DNA from: Neisseria macacae ATCC 33926
GTDB taxonomy: Bacteria; Pseudomonadota; Gammaproteobacteria; Burkholderiales; Neisseriaceae
Assembly: GCF_022749495.1 (NCBI RefSeq)
Contig: NZ_CP094241.1
Location: forward strand, 434,001 to 498,000
DNA: 64,000 nucleotides
Direction: 5' to 3'
The notes beneath the pieces were generated by a model, which was not told where the DNA came from, made no database searches, and was given only the letters and a program-made list of their open reading frames with translations. Positions 30,501 to 36,473 of the stretch are shown piece after piece (the first letter of the stretch is position 1; each line of letters begins with the position of its first letter). A program made the position numbers and the translations under genes.

Positions 30501-32182
30501 TAGACAGCGTCAAAGCAGGAGATACGGTTGTGAACAACAACGGCGTCAACGTCGGCGACAAAGTGGCGCTGGGTAAAGACGGTCTGAAAGCAGGCGATGT
30601 CAACATCACTGCCGACGGTATCAACGCAGGCGGTAAGAAAGTGACCGGCGTCGCCGCAGGCACCGTCGCCGCAGGCAGCACCGATGCCGTCAACGGCGGA
30701 CAACTGCACCAGGTTTACGAACTGATCGGCAGCAACGGCGGCAACGTCAACACCGCACCGCCGTCAGTCGAAGCAGACGGCAAAGCAGGCTTGGGTAATA
30801 TCAAAAACATTACCCTGGTGGACAACAGCAACAATCCGAACGTGACCAACGTTACGAACGAGACCAAGATCGCCCAGTCCAACGGTTACAGCCTCGTGAC
30901 CTACAACGTCGAAGACCAAGGCATGTACGTGACCAACAACGTCATCGAAGCCGTAGGCCGTATGAACGAACAAGGTATCAAGTTCTTCCATACCAACGAC
31001 GGCGAAGTGAACCCCGACGTACAGGCCTATAACAGCGAAGACTCCAGCGCGAGCGGCGCATACGCCACGGCAGTCGGCTACCAAGCCGCTTCCAAAGGCA
31101 CCAACGCCATCGCTATTGGTAAAGGCGCCCAAGCCAACGCCGAGAACACCATCGCCATCGGTACCGGCAACATCGTCAGCGGCAAAAACTCCGGCGCCAT
31201 CGGTGACCCGACCGTAGTAAGCGGCAACAGCGCTTACTCCATCGGTAACAACAACAACGTATCCGCCGACAACGCCTACGCACTGGGCAGCGACATCAAA
31301 GCCACGGTTAAAGACTCCGTCTACCTCGGCGACCGCGCCCAAACCCAAGGCATCCATACGGCTGATGCGGCCAAAGGCGAAGCCTACACCTACGGCGGCC
31401 TGAACGACAAAGCCGTGGCAGGCAAAGCAGGTTCGGCTGCCGCCGCGAACAAAGTCGCCGGTGTCGTCACCGTCGGCAACGGTACGGACGAGACCCGTCA
31501 GGTACAAGGTGTGGCGGCAGGTGTGGTATCTGCGGATTCGACCGATGCGATCAACGGCAGCCAGTTGTATTACACCAATCAGGCGATTGCCAATGTAGCG
31601 ACACAAGCGACGGCGGCGAAAACCGAAGTTACCGCAGGTAAGAATGTCGTCGTTAACCAAACGACCGGCAACAGCGGACAGACCGTGTACAACGTTGCTA
31701 CTGCCGATAAACTCGACGTAGCCAGCGTAACCGCAGGCGGTGTAACCGTTAACGCGCAAGGTGTCAGCATCGCTGCACCGACCGCCCATAATCCGGCGAA
31801 TACTGTCAGCCTCAGCCCGATCGGTCTGAACAACGGCGGACAACGCATCACCAACGTCGCTCCGGCGAAAGAAGGTACCGATGCGGTCAACCTGAACCAG
31901 CTCGCCGGCGTGGGTAACGCCCTGCAAAACAACATCGAACGCGTCGGCAAAAAAGCCTATGCAGGCGTGGCAGGTGCGATTGCACAAGGCTCGATTCCGC
32001 AAGTAACCCGTCCGGGTGCAACCGGTATCGGCGTGGGTAGCGGCTACTACGGTGGTCAATCCGCCATGGCAATCGGCGTGTCTGCGATGAGCGACGGCGG
32101 TAACTGGGTTGTTAAAGGCAACTTCTCTGCCAACACAGACGGCCACGTCGGTGTCGGAGCAGGTGCGTTGTACCAGTGGTAA
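18590..32182 (+). CDS. Giant trimeric autotransporter adhesin (YadA/Hia-like, type Vc)
   Basis: At 4530 residues this is the largest gene in the window. It begins with an extended signal peptide region (MNKIFKVVWNRTIGSFVVTSE, residues 1-21) followed by the hydrophobic signal core ending GAWA (about 68). YadA-type head repeats with the AIAIG/SIAIG pattern occupy roughly residues 80-420 and again 605-1000. Each stretch closes with a neck carrying the STDAINGSQLYA motif. A very long stalk follows (about 1020-4100), built of repeated GLNNGGNKIANVAKG and DAVNVSQL modules. A third short head (about 4155-4260) and neck precede the C-terminal YadA membrane anchor (about the last 90 residues), which ends in an aromatic residue as required for outer-membrane insertion. 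Such proteins trimerise and project from the surface to bind host matrix or cells. AGAG lies just upstream of the ATG. A DUS inside the signal-peptide coding region encodes Gly-Arg-Leu-Lys. Confidence 0.95.
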   Translation: MNKIFKVVWNRTIGSFVVTSELAKGRVKSSSEGAEGDVRASEEGRLKTLFRLTALSAALLGFSEGAWAVIPEGSVTGGAILSIGTGSTSASGAGSMSIGHNAQAKINGGLAIAPNSTHTTISNGNNAIAIGVNLRADGTKAIGIGADTTVNGIGAIAIGNNDSSRMANQGVQGNGAIGVGSNLTVRGNNAIAVGTEAQAKANHAIAIGAGTQAVGEDSIAIGRSEGTKLTQAATKQSLAIGWTARAIGATQAVAIGPDTIASGTQSTSIGNNTRAEGDSSIAIGGDDWNIVRDKLVTTSGHNNRKVSDIYKSLTGKEMVFDTNSTFKGTTSNHAAVAVGVKAYADGVLSTAFGSGTTATGLGAAAFGAGATASQDKSVAIGAGSHTNTDATAVTTATVNGITYGGFAGTTHITSGSQVSFGSEGYERQLKHVAPGEITATSTDAINGSQLYALHAGSGNIAKAVANALGGGAAVGIDPTNNQGTVTLPSYDVFKGNATPNTAGSSTTKFNTAAATSVGGALTNLNTYVNQGFAVKDNSGAAKGIVTPGESVQFADGNATTVTVETEADGNTKVKYDVQVDGETVKIENGKLTAASQTHFYSVNSTDKTKANYNNDGATGENAIAAGPEAKAAANNAVVMGNKATVEAAAGSDPDVNGETTGESSVAVGSESTASGKNAVAIGQQANAYGENTFAGGQGAKALGKSSVAVGEGAKANERNTIAIGSGNNAWKIDSIALGRAANADGAASLALGLSSHTREANAIALGNNANADDTNSIAIGTNSKAAQAAAVAIGNNATALKYSAVVIGEDARSNNSRSVVIGYNASATNPAMSASNQDTNQTVAIGAYANAWGDQSTAIGNNVDAKGNSSIAIGADDWDTVAVKTVDGTGGKTVKEVYQDYTGDVMVTGSYTHTTSSEAAVAIGTKSQAIGQLSTAFGTGTIAEGVASAAFGMGAKATKGNSVAIGAGSTTATDATSVNEATVNNLKYSGFAGGNHITSGDQVSFGSAGYERQLKNVAPGEISNTSTDAINGSQLYAVQNVLGNTAKTVKNVLGGDAAVGEDGGFTMSNIGGTGQNTIDAAIRELNTNAYKPFKLTIAQTGGTNGVSENHTLQDVTSGSTITLEAGKNIALRQSGATVSINTVDAPEFTGKVTAKGGLDMNGNKITNVAKGDTASDAVNLGQLQDAMANLRVSTLTTVNNDAPFSYVGTDGRILRREVTVAPGTGVKTVSFKHVDDNTEYTDDVTIAALNPTDPQTTTPTTVGNVKDGAKANDAVNVSQLNKIAEAIGTKVNPDGTITAPTYNVISGDPSTASVANYNKVGDALTALSKAVRTPLYFEGDSGEKIDRLLGSTVAVKGGQNNADKLSENNIGVVADKNSGTLNVKLAKELTGLTSAAFSGDVTAAGTTVNGSGVTIGSGSNPVSLTAGGLSNGGNKVTNIADGVADNDAASYKQVKAAKTEVQAGTNVAEVKKTDGADGQAIYTVNAKGAAVSAEGADNGLKLTSSENPTTNVTTYNLDLSDKTKASLTKADSALQNIGVQVNGTDAKTLTKDDSTLNFVNGTGTTAENKGGTVAFNVNKSTLTAGTGGVISADTAGDAFATATDVANAINKAVADSEKISIVAAGDNTHVASQVTGNQTLYTVHADKTTVSVKSDGKLALNPTESTNSNQTKTTNYELDLTDAAKAEIQKGVDAKTAVDTKGITFNGDSGSPVTKKLDETLAIKGDNKNVVTEAGTDGIKVKLKDDITLNSVTAETLKAGDSVLTTTGLTTPKVTAGDSVLTTDGLKIGADGSSNQVSLTKSGLNNGGNKIANVAKGTEDTDGVNVSQIKPLATALNTTVGADGSIAEPNFTVNHADGTAGTPVHTVQDALNEVGKELNKGLNIVADNGSSEKVNLGDTVTYTSKDKNIVTTSGTGKAIDFSLAEKVTIGKDAANGGKPVVIDGKEGIVSGLTNTTLGSAPLAGSNKAATEAQLDATQVNLATILGGNAANNNGNVTTNNIGGTGKDNVHEAIAAVKETADKGWNLKANDETESEKIAAGDTVTVKQGKNIRVKRSGKELTVETEDDVEFTHIKADSVEAASVVADSVIAGNSVLTTEGLKIGADGSPNQVSLTTSGLNNGGNKIANVAKGTEDTDGVNVSQIKPLATALNTTVGADGSIAEPNFTVNHADGTAGTPVHTVQDALNEVGKELNKGLNIVADNGSSEKVNLGDTVTYTSKDKNIVTTSGTGKAIDFSLAEKVTIGKDAANGGKPVVIDGKEGIVSGLTNTTLGSAPLAGSNKAATEAQLDATQVNLATILGGNAANNNGNVTTNNIGGTGKDNVHEAIAAVKETADKGWNLKANDETDSEKIAAGDTVTVKQGKNIRVKRSGKELTVETEDDVAFNKVTVGNSELTTTGLTTPKVTAGDSVLTTDGLTIANGANPVSLTKSGLNNGGNKIANVAKGTEDTDGVNVSQIKPLATALNTTVGADGSIAEPNFTVNHADGTAGTPVHTVQDALNEVGKELNKGLNIVADNGSSEKVNLGDTVTYTSKDKNIVTTSGTGKAIDFSLAEKVTIGKDAANGGKPVVIDGKEGIVSGLTNTTLGSAPLAGSDKAATEAQLDATQVNLATILGGNAANNNGNVTTNNIGGTGKDNVHEAIAAVKETADKGWNLKANDETDSEKIAAGDTVTVKQGKNIRVKRSGKELTVETEDDVAFNKVTVGNSELTTTGLTTPKVTAGDSVLTTDGLTIANGANPVSLTKSGLNNGGNKIANVAKGTEDTDGVNVSQIKPLATALNTTVGADGSIAEPNFTVNHADGTAGTPVHTVQDALNEVGKELNKGLNIVADNGSSEKVNLGDTVTYTSKDQNIVTTVANNEIDFSLADKITVGKAGQKPVVIDGTTGTVSGLTNKTLGGADFATKGQAATEEQLNETQANLKTILGGEAANNNGNVTINNIGETGANNVHDAIKSVKETAEKGWKLKANDEADSDSEKIAAGDTVTVKQGKNIRVKRSGKDLTVETSDDVEFDHVKADSVAATSVVAESVIAGNSVLTTDGLKIGADGSPSQVSLTTSGLNNGGNKIANVAKGVADTDAVNVSQLNPIAKALNSSINPITGAIEAPVFTVTKADGTKHDAVGTVQDALDKVGEEVSKGLNIVADNGSSEKVNLGDTVTYTSKDKNIVTTSGTGKEIDFSLAEKVTIGKDAANGGKPVVIDGKEGIVSGLTNQALGGADFATKGQAATEEQLNETQANLAKLLGGNAANDKGNVATNDIGGTGKDNVHDAIATVKEIVGKGWNLKANDEAESDSENIAAGDTVTVKQGKNIRVKRSGKELTVETSDDVEFGTVSATTVLADSFISGNSVLSGEGLKIGADGSPSQVSLTNAGLNNGGNKIANVAKGTADTDAVNVAQLNEQLAATEKTTTVVAGKNVTVSEKVDGNNTEYTVNADKTTLSQAAGGAVKVNEGAKDADGVTDYALDLTDEAKADIAKGVAAKDAVDNKGLTFAADNGTTGAKKLGDSLSVKGDGNILTRADENGIGFSLADKITVGKAGNGNKPLVIDGTAGLISGLSNTTLGGADFATKGQAASEEQLNAAQANLANLLGGNAANDKGNVTTTDIGGTGKDNVHDAIAAVKETADKGWNLNANDETSSEKIAAGDTVTFKEGKNVKVSRDGKNITVATSDDVSFDKVTVGGSVLTDNGLTVGNGKAGKPVSLTKDGLNNGGNKVTDIAAGEADTDAVNVAQLKAAAAKATSKVDSGNDNIVVTPEQNADGSTTYKVATAPNLKADSFSAGDTVVNNDGVKVGDKVALGKDGLKAGDVNITADGINAGNKAISNVAEGKKDTDAVNVGQLNRLTAAAKTEVEAGTNIASVSSKQGANGQTVYTVNADGASVSAGSDNIVVTKGNKDANNVTDYAVDLSKAVKADIAKGVAAKDAVDNKGISFAGDSGTTVANKLGDTVAVKGDANITTTAGANGIQVGLNKDLKVDSVKAGDTVVNNNGVNVGDKVALGKDGLKAGDVNITADGINAGGKKVTGVAAGTVAAGSTDAVNGGQLHQVYELIGSNGGNVNTAPPSVEADGKAGLGNIKNITLVDNSNNPNVTNVTNETKIAQSNGYSLVTYNVEDQGMYVTNNVIEAVGRMNEQGIKFFHTNDGEVNPDVQAYNSEDSSASGAYATAVGYQAASKGTNAIAIGKGAQANAENTIAIGTGNIVSGKNSGAIGDPTVVSGNSAYSIGNNNNVSADNAYALGSDIKATVKDSVYLGDRAQTQGIHTADAAKGEAYTYGGLNDKAVAGKAGSAAAANKVAGVVTVGNGTDETRQVQGVAAGVVSADSTDAINGSQLYYTNQAIANVATQATAAKTEVTAGKNVVVNQTTGNSGQTVYNVATADKLDVASVTAGGVTVNAQGVSIAAPTAHNPANTVSLSPIGLNNGGQRITNVAPAKEGTDAVNLNQLAGVGNALQNNIERVGKKAYAGVAGAIAQGSIPQVTRPGATGIGVGSGYYGGQSAMAIGVSAMSDGGNWVVKGNFSANTDGHVGVGAGALYQW
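23980..27130 (+). repeat. Near-identical 942-bp tandem repeats in the adhesin stalk
   Basis: The same sequence recurs with a period of exactly 942 bp (314 codons). For example the string starting GGTTCTATCGCAGAGCCC is at 24119, 25061, 26003 and 26945. About 3.3 units are nearly identical. Within a unit one linker of the same length exists in two sequence versions (EFTHIKADSVEAAS versus AFNKVTVGNSELTT), which shows cassette-like shuffling. A more diverged unit with a 939-bp step follows, up to about 28790. Confidence 0.93.
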
Positions 32183-32209
32183 GCTAACGGCTCTTAGCTG
32201 AAGCAAAGC

Positions 32210-32257
32210 AAAGGTCGTCTGAAATCCAAAACAGGGTTTCAGACGACCTTTTTTTAT
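32210..32257 (+). terminator. DUS hairpin terminator of the adhesin gene
   Basis: AAAGGTCGTCTGAAATCC and an inverse arm are followed by T7, starting about 30 bp behind the stop. Confidence 0.88.
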
Positions 32258-32305
32258 GTGAACAAGGAGAGTGCGAAGGAAGAAATTGCGAAGAGAGAGG
32301 ATTTA

Positions 32306-32462
32306 TATGGTGGATTAAATTTAAATCAGGACAAGGCGACGAAGCCGCAGACAGTACAGATAGTACGGAACCGATTCACTTGGTGCTTCAGCACCTTAGA
32401 GAATCGTTCTCTTTGAGCTAAGGCGAGGCAACGCCGTACCGGTTTAAAGTTAATCCACTATA
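32306..32462. repeat. Correia repeat element (full-length, 157 bp)
   Basis: The left end is slightly changed (TATGGTGGATTAAA) and the right end is TTAATCCACTATA. It is in direct orientation with the copy at 17707, so the two bracket the adhesin gene at a distance of about 14.6 kb. Confidence 0.92.
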
Positions 32463-32506
32463 TTTGCTTGACTGTTTTCTCTATTCTTGATTTGCATTGT
32501 TGTAAA

Positions 32507-32536
32507 AAAGGTCGTCTGAAACCGGATACATTGGTT
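32507..32536. other. Left half of a DUS hairpin split by the IS element
   Basis: AAAAGGTCGTCTGAAACC ends about 12 bp before the IS left end. Its inverse partner TTTTCAGACGACCTTT is found directly behind the IS right end at 33787-33802. Removing the IS and one copy of the GTT duplication rebuilds a normal DUS terminator. Confidence 0.8.
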
Positions 32537-32594
32537 TGAACTGCACCCCAAAAGTTGGACACATCCCCTCCAACTCACAAGGTGCAGTTTTTTT

Positions 32595-32945
32595 ATGAGC
32601 AAATATACATTACACTTCAAATACCAAGCCGTACTCCACTACCTGCATATACGCAGCCAACAACGTACCGCAGACCACTACGGCATTTCCCGAACCCACC
32701 TGAGACGATGGATACGCGCCTATCAAGAAGGCGGTATCGGCGCACTCGAACATCCCCAATCCAAAACCATGCCCCAACACCGCAAAAACCCCTTCATCGC
32801 AGATAAACCCGACCAAGAAAAAACACAGGCAGAGCTTATTGAAGAACTGTGCTATATGCGCGCAGAGGTCGCCTACCTAAAGGAGTTAAAAGCCCTCAGC
32901 CAAAAGCAGACCGCAAAGGACAAAGCCAAACCGTCCAAACACTGA
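32595..32945 (+). CDS. IS3-family transposase OrfA
   Basis: The protein has 116 residues with an N-terminal helix-turn-helix (about residues 5-50, including RTADHYGISRTHLRRWIRAY) that recognises the terminal repeats. A C-terminal coiled-coil segment rich in Glu, Lys and Leu (about 78-115) serves multimerisation with the transposase. It overlaps orfB by about 97 bp in the -1 frame. In this family a -1 ribosomal frameshift yields the active OrfAB. I do not see the canonical A6G slippery heptamer in the overlap; CTA AAG GAG at 32877-32885 is a possible site. Intact. Confidence 0.92.
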   Translation: MSKYTLHFKYQAVLHYLHIRSQQRTADHYGISRTHLRRWIRAYQEGGIGALEHPQSKTMPQHRKNPFIADKPDQEKTQAELIEELCYMRAEVAYLKELKALSQKQTAKDKAKPSKH

Positions 32946-33745
32946 GGGCGCAACACCCGCTCAAATACCTGCTGCACATCGCAAACCTGCCCAAAAGCAG
33001 CTTTTACTACCATCACCAAGACCGACCCGATCCCGAAGCAGCCGACAAAGCCCTCCTTGTCGAAACCTACCGGCGGCATAAAGGACGCTACGGACAAAGG
33101 CGCATTGCCGCAGCATTGGGTTGGAACCGCAAAAAAGTGGCGCGGTTGATGAAGCAGATGGAACTGAAAGCCCTCATACGGGCGAAAAAAGCCTACCGCC
33201 ATCCCGCCATGGGCGAAATATCGGAACACCTCCTCAAACGCCGGTTCAAAGCCCGAAAGCCCAACGAAAAATGGCTGACCGACGTTACCGAACTCAAAGG
33301 GAAGGACGGCAAACTGTACCTCTCGCCAATCTTGGACTTGTTCAACCGCGAGATCGTCGCCTACGCCATGAGCCGCAGAGCCGACAGCGAAATGGTGAAG
33401 GAAATGCTCGAAAAAGCCGCCCCCCGTCTGACTGCTAAAGGAACGATGCTGCATTCGGACCAAGGCGTGCTGTACCGTACGTCGGGATATAGGGAATTGC
33501 TTGCGGAGTATTCCATGGTTCAAAGCATGTCGCGAAAGGCGAACTGTTGGGACAATGCGCCGATGGAAAGCTTCTTTGCGGTGTTAAAGACGGAGTGTTT
33601 CTATAACGCAGGTGAATTGACGGTAGATGAATTGATGAAGCAGATAGATGACTATATGGATTACTACAACCGGGAGCGTTGCAGTTTGAAATTGAAAAAG
33701 CTGAGTCCTGTCGCATACAGAACCCAGCTTGCACAGAGCGCCTGA
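32849..33745 (+). CDS. IS3-family transposase OrfB (DDE integrase core)
   Basis: This frame has 298 codons from a GTG at 32849 and opens at 32843. It contains the HTH_21-like region (LRAQHPLKYLLHIANLPKSS) and an rve-type catalytic core. The DDE triad is visible as Asp in LTDVTE, Asp in LHSDQG and Glu in PMESFF, with 35 residues between the last two, the family hallmark. It is probably translated mainly as a fusion with OrfA by -1 frameshifting rather than from the GTG. No stop or frameshift interrupts it, so the element could be active. Confidence 0.93.
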   Translation: MLYARRGRLPKGVKSPQPKADRKGQSQTVQTLRAQHPLKYLLHIANLPKSSFYYHHQDRPDPEAADKALLVETYRRHKGRYGQRRIAAALGWNRKKVARLMKQMELKALIRAKKAYRHPAMGEISEHLLKRRFKARKPNEKWLTDVTELKGKDGKLYLSPILDLFNREIVAYAMSRRADSEMVKEMLEKAAPRLTAKGTMLHSDQGVLYRTSGYRELLAEYSMVQSMSRKANCWDNAPMESFFAVLKTECFYNAGELTVDELMKQIDDYMDYYNRERCSLKLKKLSPVAYRTQLAQSA

Positions 33746-33785
33746 ATAGGCTTTTATGAGTGTCCAAGATTTGGGGGCCAGTTCA

Positions 33786-33802
33786 GTTTTCAGACGACCT
33801 TT
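33786..33802. other. Right half of the split DUS hairpin
   Basis: GTTTTCAGACGACCTTT follows the IS right end directly. It completes the hairpin whose left arm lies at 32507-32524 before the IS. Confidence 0.8.
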
Positions 33803-33818
33803 AAATTTGGTGGCATAT

Positions 33819-35099
33819 TTAAGCAGATTGTTCTTTTTTATCTCCGTTCCAAGGCGCAACTTTAAATAGCAGCAACATCCCAGGAATCCCCAATATAAAA
33901 CACAGCCAAAAGAAATTGACATAGCCCATCTTTTCAATCAGAAAACCTGCTGACGCGTTCATAAACGTGCGCGGTACGGCGGATAGGCTGGTAAACAGGG
34001 CAAGTTGGGTGGCGGTAAAGGCTGGATTGGTTTCGCGCGCCATGTAGGCTACAAAGGCGGCAGTACCCAATCCGACACCGAATGCCTCCGCGCTGATAAC
34101 GCCTGCGAGCATTGTTTTTTCGGTCAGGGTAATGATACTGAATTTGCCGAAGCCGGCCAGCCAGGCAAAGCCCAGGATAGTAACGATTTGTACGACGCCG
34201 AAGAGCCACAGGGCTTTGTTGACGCCGAGTTTCAGCATCCAGATACCGCCGAGTATGCCGGCGATAACGGCGGGCCAGAGACCGGCGTTTTTGGCAATCA
34301 GACCGATGTCGGTTTTGCTGAAACCCATGTCGAGATAAAACGGAGTAGCCAGTGCAGTGGCCATGCTGTCACCGAGTTTGTACAGGAAGATGAATAACAG
34401 CACCAAGATGGCTTGTTTTGTGCCTTTGCGAGAGAAAAATTCTTGAAACGGTTCAACTACGGTTTGAGTCAGCGTTCGCGGTGCAGTGGGCGGCATGTTT
34501 GGTTCTTGGGCAAGAAGCAGCGTCATCAATAGACCGGGCAGCATGAATAGGGAGGTAATGAGGAAGACGCTGTTCCACGGCATAATGTCGGCCAAAATCA
34601 GGCTCAACGAGCCGGGAACGAGGGCGGCGACGCGGTAGGCATTGACATGGATGGAGTTGCCTAGACCCAGTTCTTTGTCCGATAGGATTTCTCGGCGGAA
34701 GGCGTCCAGTACGATATCCTGACTGGCGGAAAAAAAAGCAACGGCAACGGAGAGGCCGACGATGATGGGCAGGTGTTGGTGCGGATTGAGGAATGCGTAA
34801 GCAGCAAGGGTCAGCAGCAGACCGATTTGCGTAACCAGCATCCAACCGCGTCGGCGGCCAAGAAAGGGCGGGCGCACGGCATCCATTACGGGCGACCAGA
34901 TAAATTTCCAAGTAAACGGCAGACCGATTAAAGACATCAGACCGATGGTTTTCAGGTCGATGTTTTCGGTGCGCAGCCAAGCAGGAATCAGGTTAATCAG
35001 GAAATAAAGCGGCAGCCCCGATGTGAAGCCCGTAAAAATACAAATCAGCATATTGCGCGAAAAAATCCGCTGCATAGTGCTTGGTTGGGAATCAGTCAT
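33819..35099 (-). CDS. ampG: AmpG-like muropeptide permease (MFS)
   Basis: The protein has 426 residues and about 12 hydrophobic segments. The N-terminal stretch (FTSGLPLYFLINLIPAWLR, then SLIGLPFTWKFIWSPVMD) and ASQDIVLDAFRREIL are typical of AmpG. AmpG imports GlcNAc-anhydro-muropeptides from the periplasm for peptidoglycan recycling. The ATG at 35099 is chosen because MTDSQPST gives the usual short cytoplasmic N-terminus. Its 3' end lies only 34 bp from the IS right end, and its native DUS terminator has been split, so transcription may now read into the IS. Confidence 0.9.
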   Translation of the reverse strand: MTDSQPSTMQRIFSRNMLICIFTGFTSGLPLYFLINLIPAWLRTENIDLKTIGLMSLIGLPFTWKFIWSPVMDAVRPPFLGRRRGWMLVTQIGLLLTLAAYAFLNPHQHLPIIVGLSVAVAFFSASQDIVLDAFRREILSDKELGLGNSIHVNAYRVAALVPGSLSLILADIMPWNSVFLITSLFMLPGLLMTLLLAQEPNMPPTAPRTLTQTVVEPFQEFFSRKGTKQAILVLLFIFLYKLGDSMATALATPFYLDMGFSKTDIGLIAKNAGLWPAVIAGILGGIWMLKLGVNKALWLFGVVQIVTILGFAWLAGFGKFSIITLTEKTMLAGVISAEAFGVGLGTAAFVAYMARETNPAFTATQLALFTSLSAVPRTFMNASAGFLIEKMGYVNFFWLCFILGIPGMLLLFKVAPWNGDKKEQSA

Positions 35100-35425
35100 A
35101 ATGGATGAGCAGTACAAAAAGAAAGGCACATTGTAACAAATCCTGCGTAGCAGGGCGGGATTGCCTACTGTAATGGTTTAAAAACAAATGAGAGGGCGTG
35201 AATTGCCGCAATATGTGTCAAAGAGCTGCTTGGTATCTGGATGGGGTCGTCTGAAAATTTAGATTCTGTCAGTAAGAGACAAGCAGCAATATAGTGCTGA
35301 CTATTCATTTATTTATTCAATTGCCGATTGTTTCCGCTATCGTTGCCAGAGTTGCATAGAAAAGTTAATATCCGTTAAATTATGGCAATCGCTGTCATAC
35401 ATAACAACCTACAAAGGAGCAAACT
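35100..35425. promoter_or_regulatory. Divergent intergenic region with candidate promoter for the symporter gene
   Basis: This 326-bp AT-rich gap separates ampG (-) from the symporter gene (+). A single DUS-like GGGTCGTCTGAA lies near 35245. A plausible sigma-70 promoter is TTGCAT (35352-35357), 17 bp, TTAAAT (35375-35380). AAAGGAG precedes the ATG at 35426. No further gene is seen. Confidence 0.45.
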
Positions 35426-36376
35426 ATGAACTTTCTGACCGCCGTCAGCCGGCAAATGACCCGATTTACCGCCCTGATTATCGTCCTTGCTTCTATCGTC
35501 GCCTTTATCGAGCCCGCGACTTTTTCATGGGTAAAAGGCGATACGCAAGTCGTCGTACTCGGCATCATTATGCTCGGCATGGGCATGACTCTAGGCAAAG
35601 AAGACTATCAAATTTTGGCTAAACGCCCGCTCGATATTTTCATCGGCGCAGTCGCCCAATACACCATTATGCCGCTGCTCGCCATCGGTATTGCCAAAGT
35701 CTTCAACCTATCTCCCGGATTGACGCTGGGTTTGGTTTTGGTCGGTACTTGCCCGGGCGGGGTTTCGTCCAACATCATGAGTTTCCTTGCCAAAGGCGAT
35801 GTTGCCTTCTCAGTCGGCATGACCACCGTCTCTACCGTCCTCGCCCCCGTTATGACGCCGCTGTGGATGACTTACCTCGTGGGACAAACCGTCGAAATGG
35901 ACGGCTGGGGCATGTTCAAGTTTATGTTGCTCGTTACCCTGTTGCCTGTCGTTATCGGCTCTGCCGCCAATATGTTGCTGCACAAAAAACACTGGTTTGA
36001 AGATGTTCGCGCCATTATGCCTGCCGTTGCCGTTGCCGCCTTTGCCTGCATTGTCGGCGGTGTTGCCGCCGTCCACGGCCACCGCTTTGCCGAATCTGCC
36101 TTAGTTATGGTGCTCGCCATTGCCGCACACAATATCGGCGGCTACATCCTCGGCTATTACAGCGGCGCACTGACCGGTATGAATACCGCCAAAAAACGTA
36201 CCATCGCTATCGAAGTCGGCGTACAAAACGCCGGTCTCGCCACGGGTCTGAGCGCCAAATTCTTCCCGGGTAACGCTGAGTCCGCCGTCGCTACTGCCGT
36301 CGCCTGCGTCTGGCACTCCGTATCGGGAACCGTCTTGGGCAACTTATTCGCTTGGTGGGATAAGCGTAAGCAATAA
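35426..36376 (+). CDS. Bile acid:sodium symporter family (BASS) transporter
   Basis: The protein has 316 residues with ten hydrophobic segments, the architecture of bacterial BASS proteins whose structural reference is the meningococcal ASBT homologue. The two family signatures are clear: CPGGVSSNIMSFLAKGDVAFSV in the middle and EVGVQNAGLA near residue 270, which together line the sodium sites. Although related to bile-acid carriers, bacterial members of this group often transport other organic anions, for example pantoate, so the substrate here is open. The start is supported by AAAGGAG. A DUS hairpin terminates it opposite dapB. Confidence 0.9.
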   Translation: MNFLTAVSRQMTRFTALIIVLASIVAFIEPATFSWVKGDTQVVVLGIIMLGMGMTLGKEDYQILAKRPLDIFIGAVAQYTIMPLLAIGIAKVFNLSPGLTLGLVLVGTCPGGVSSNIMSFLAKGDVAFSVGMTTVSTVLAPVMTPLWMTYLVGQTVEMDGWGMFKFMLLVTLLPVVIGSAANMLLHKKHWFEDVRAIMPAVAVAAFACIVGGVAAVHGHRFAESALVMVLAIAAHNIGGYILGYYSGALTGMNTAKKRTIAIEVGVQNAGLATGLSAKFFPGNAESAVATAVACVWHSVSGTVLGNLFAWWDKRKQ

Positions 36377-36411
36377 GCTGCGGTGGTCGGTTCAGTCTTC
36401 AATCAATAATC

Positions 36412-36450
36412 AAAAAGTCGTCTGAAAAACATTTTTCAGACGACCTCTTT
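36412..36450. terminator. DUS hairpin between convergent symporter gene and dapB
   Basis: AAAAAGTCGTCTGAAAAA and an inverse arm ending CTCTTT lie between converging genes and probably terminate both. Confidence 0.8.
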
Positions 36451-36473
36451 GTGTCATGCGGATGAAAACCGCT

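Larger units (their letters stand above)
32537..33785 (+). mobile_element. IS3-family (IS150-type) insertion sequence, intact
   Basis: The element is 1249 bp. Its ends are 26-bp imperfect inverted repeats: 32537-32562 beginning TGAACTGCACCCCAAAAG and 33760-33785, whose inverse begins TGAACTGGCCCCCAAATC. A 3-bp direct duplication GTT flanks it (32534-32536 and 33786-33788). It carries the two overlapping frames orfA and orfB of IS3-family elements. It sits between the adhesin terminator region and the ampG-like gene and has split a DUS hairpin. I cannot assign an IS name without a database. Confidence 0.92.

Noticed and set aside
30764..32206. Antisense open frame of 480 codons over the adhesin C-terminus
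   Set aside because: Shadow of the strongly biased anchor and stalk codons; no protein-like features.
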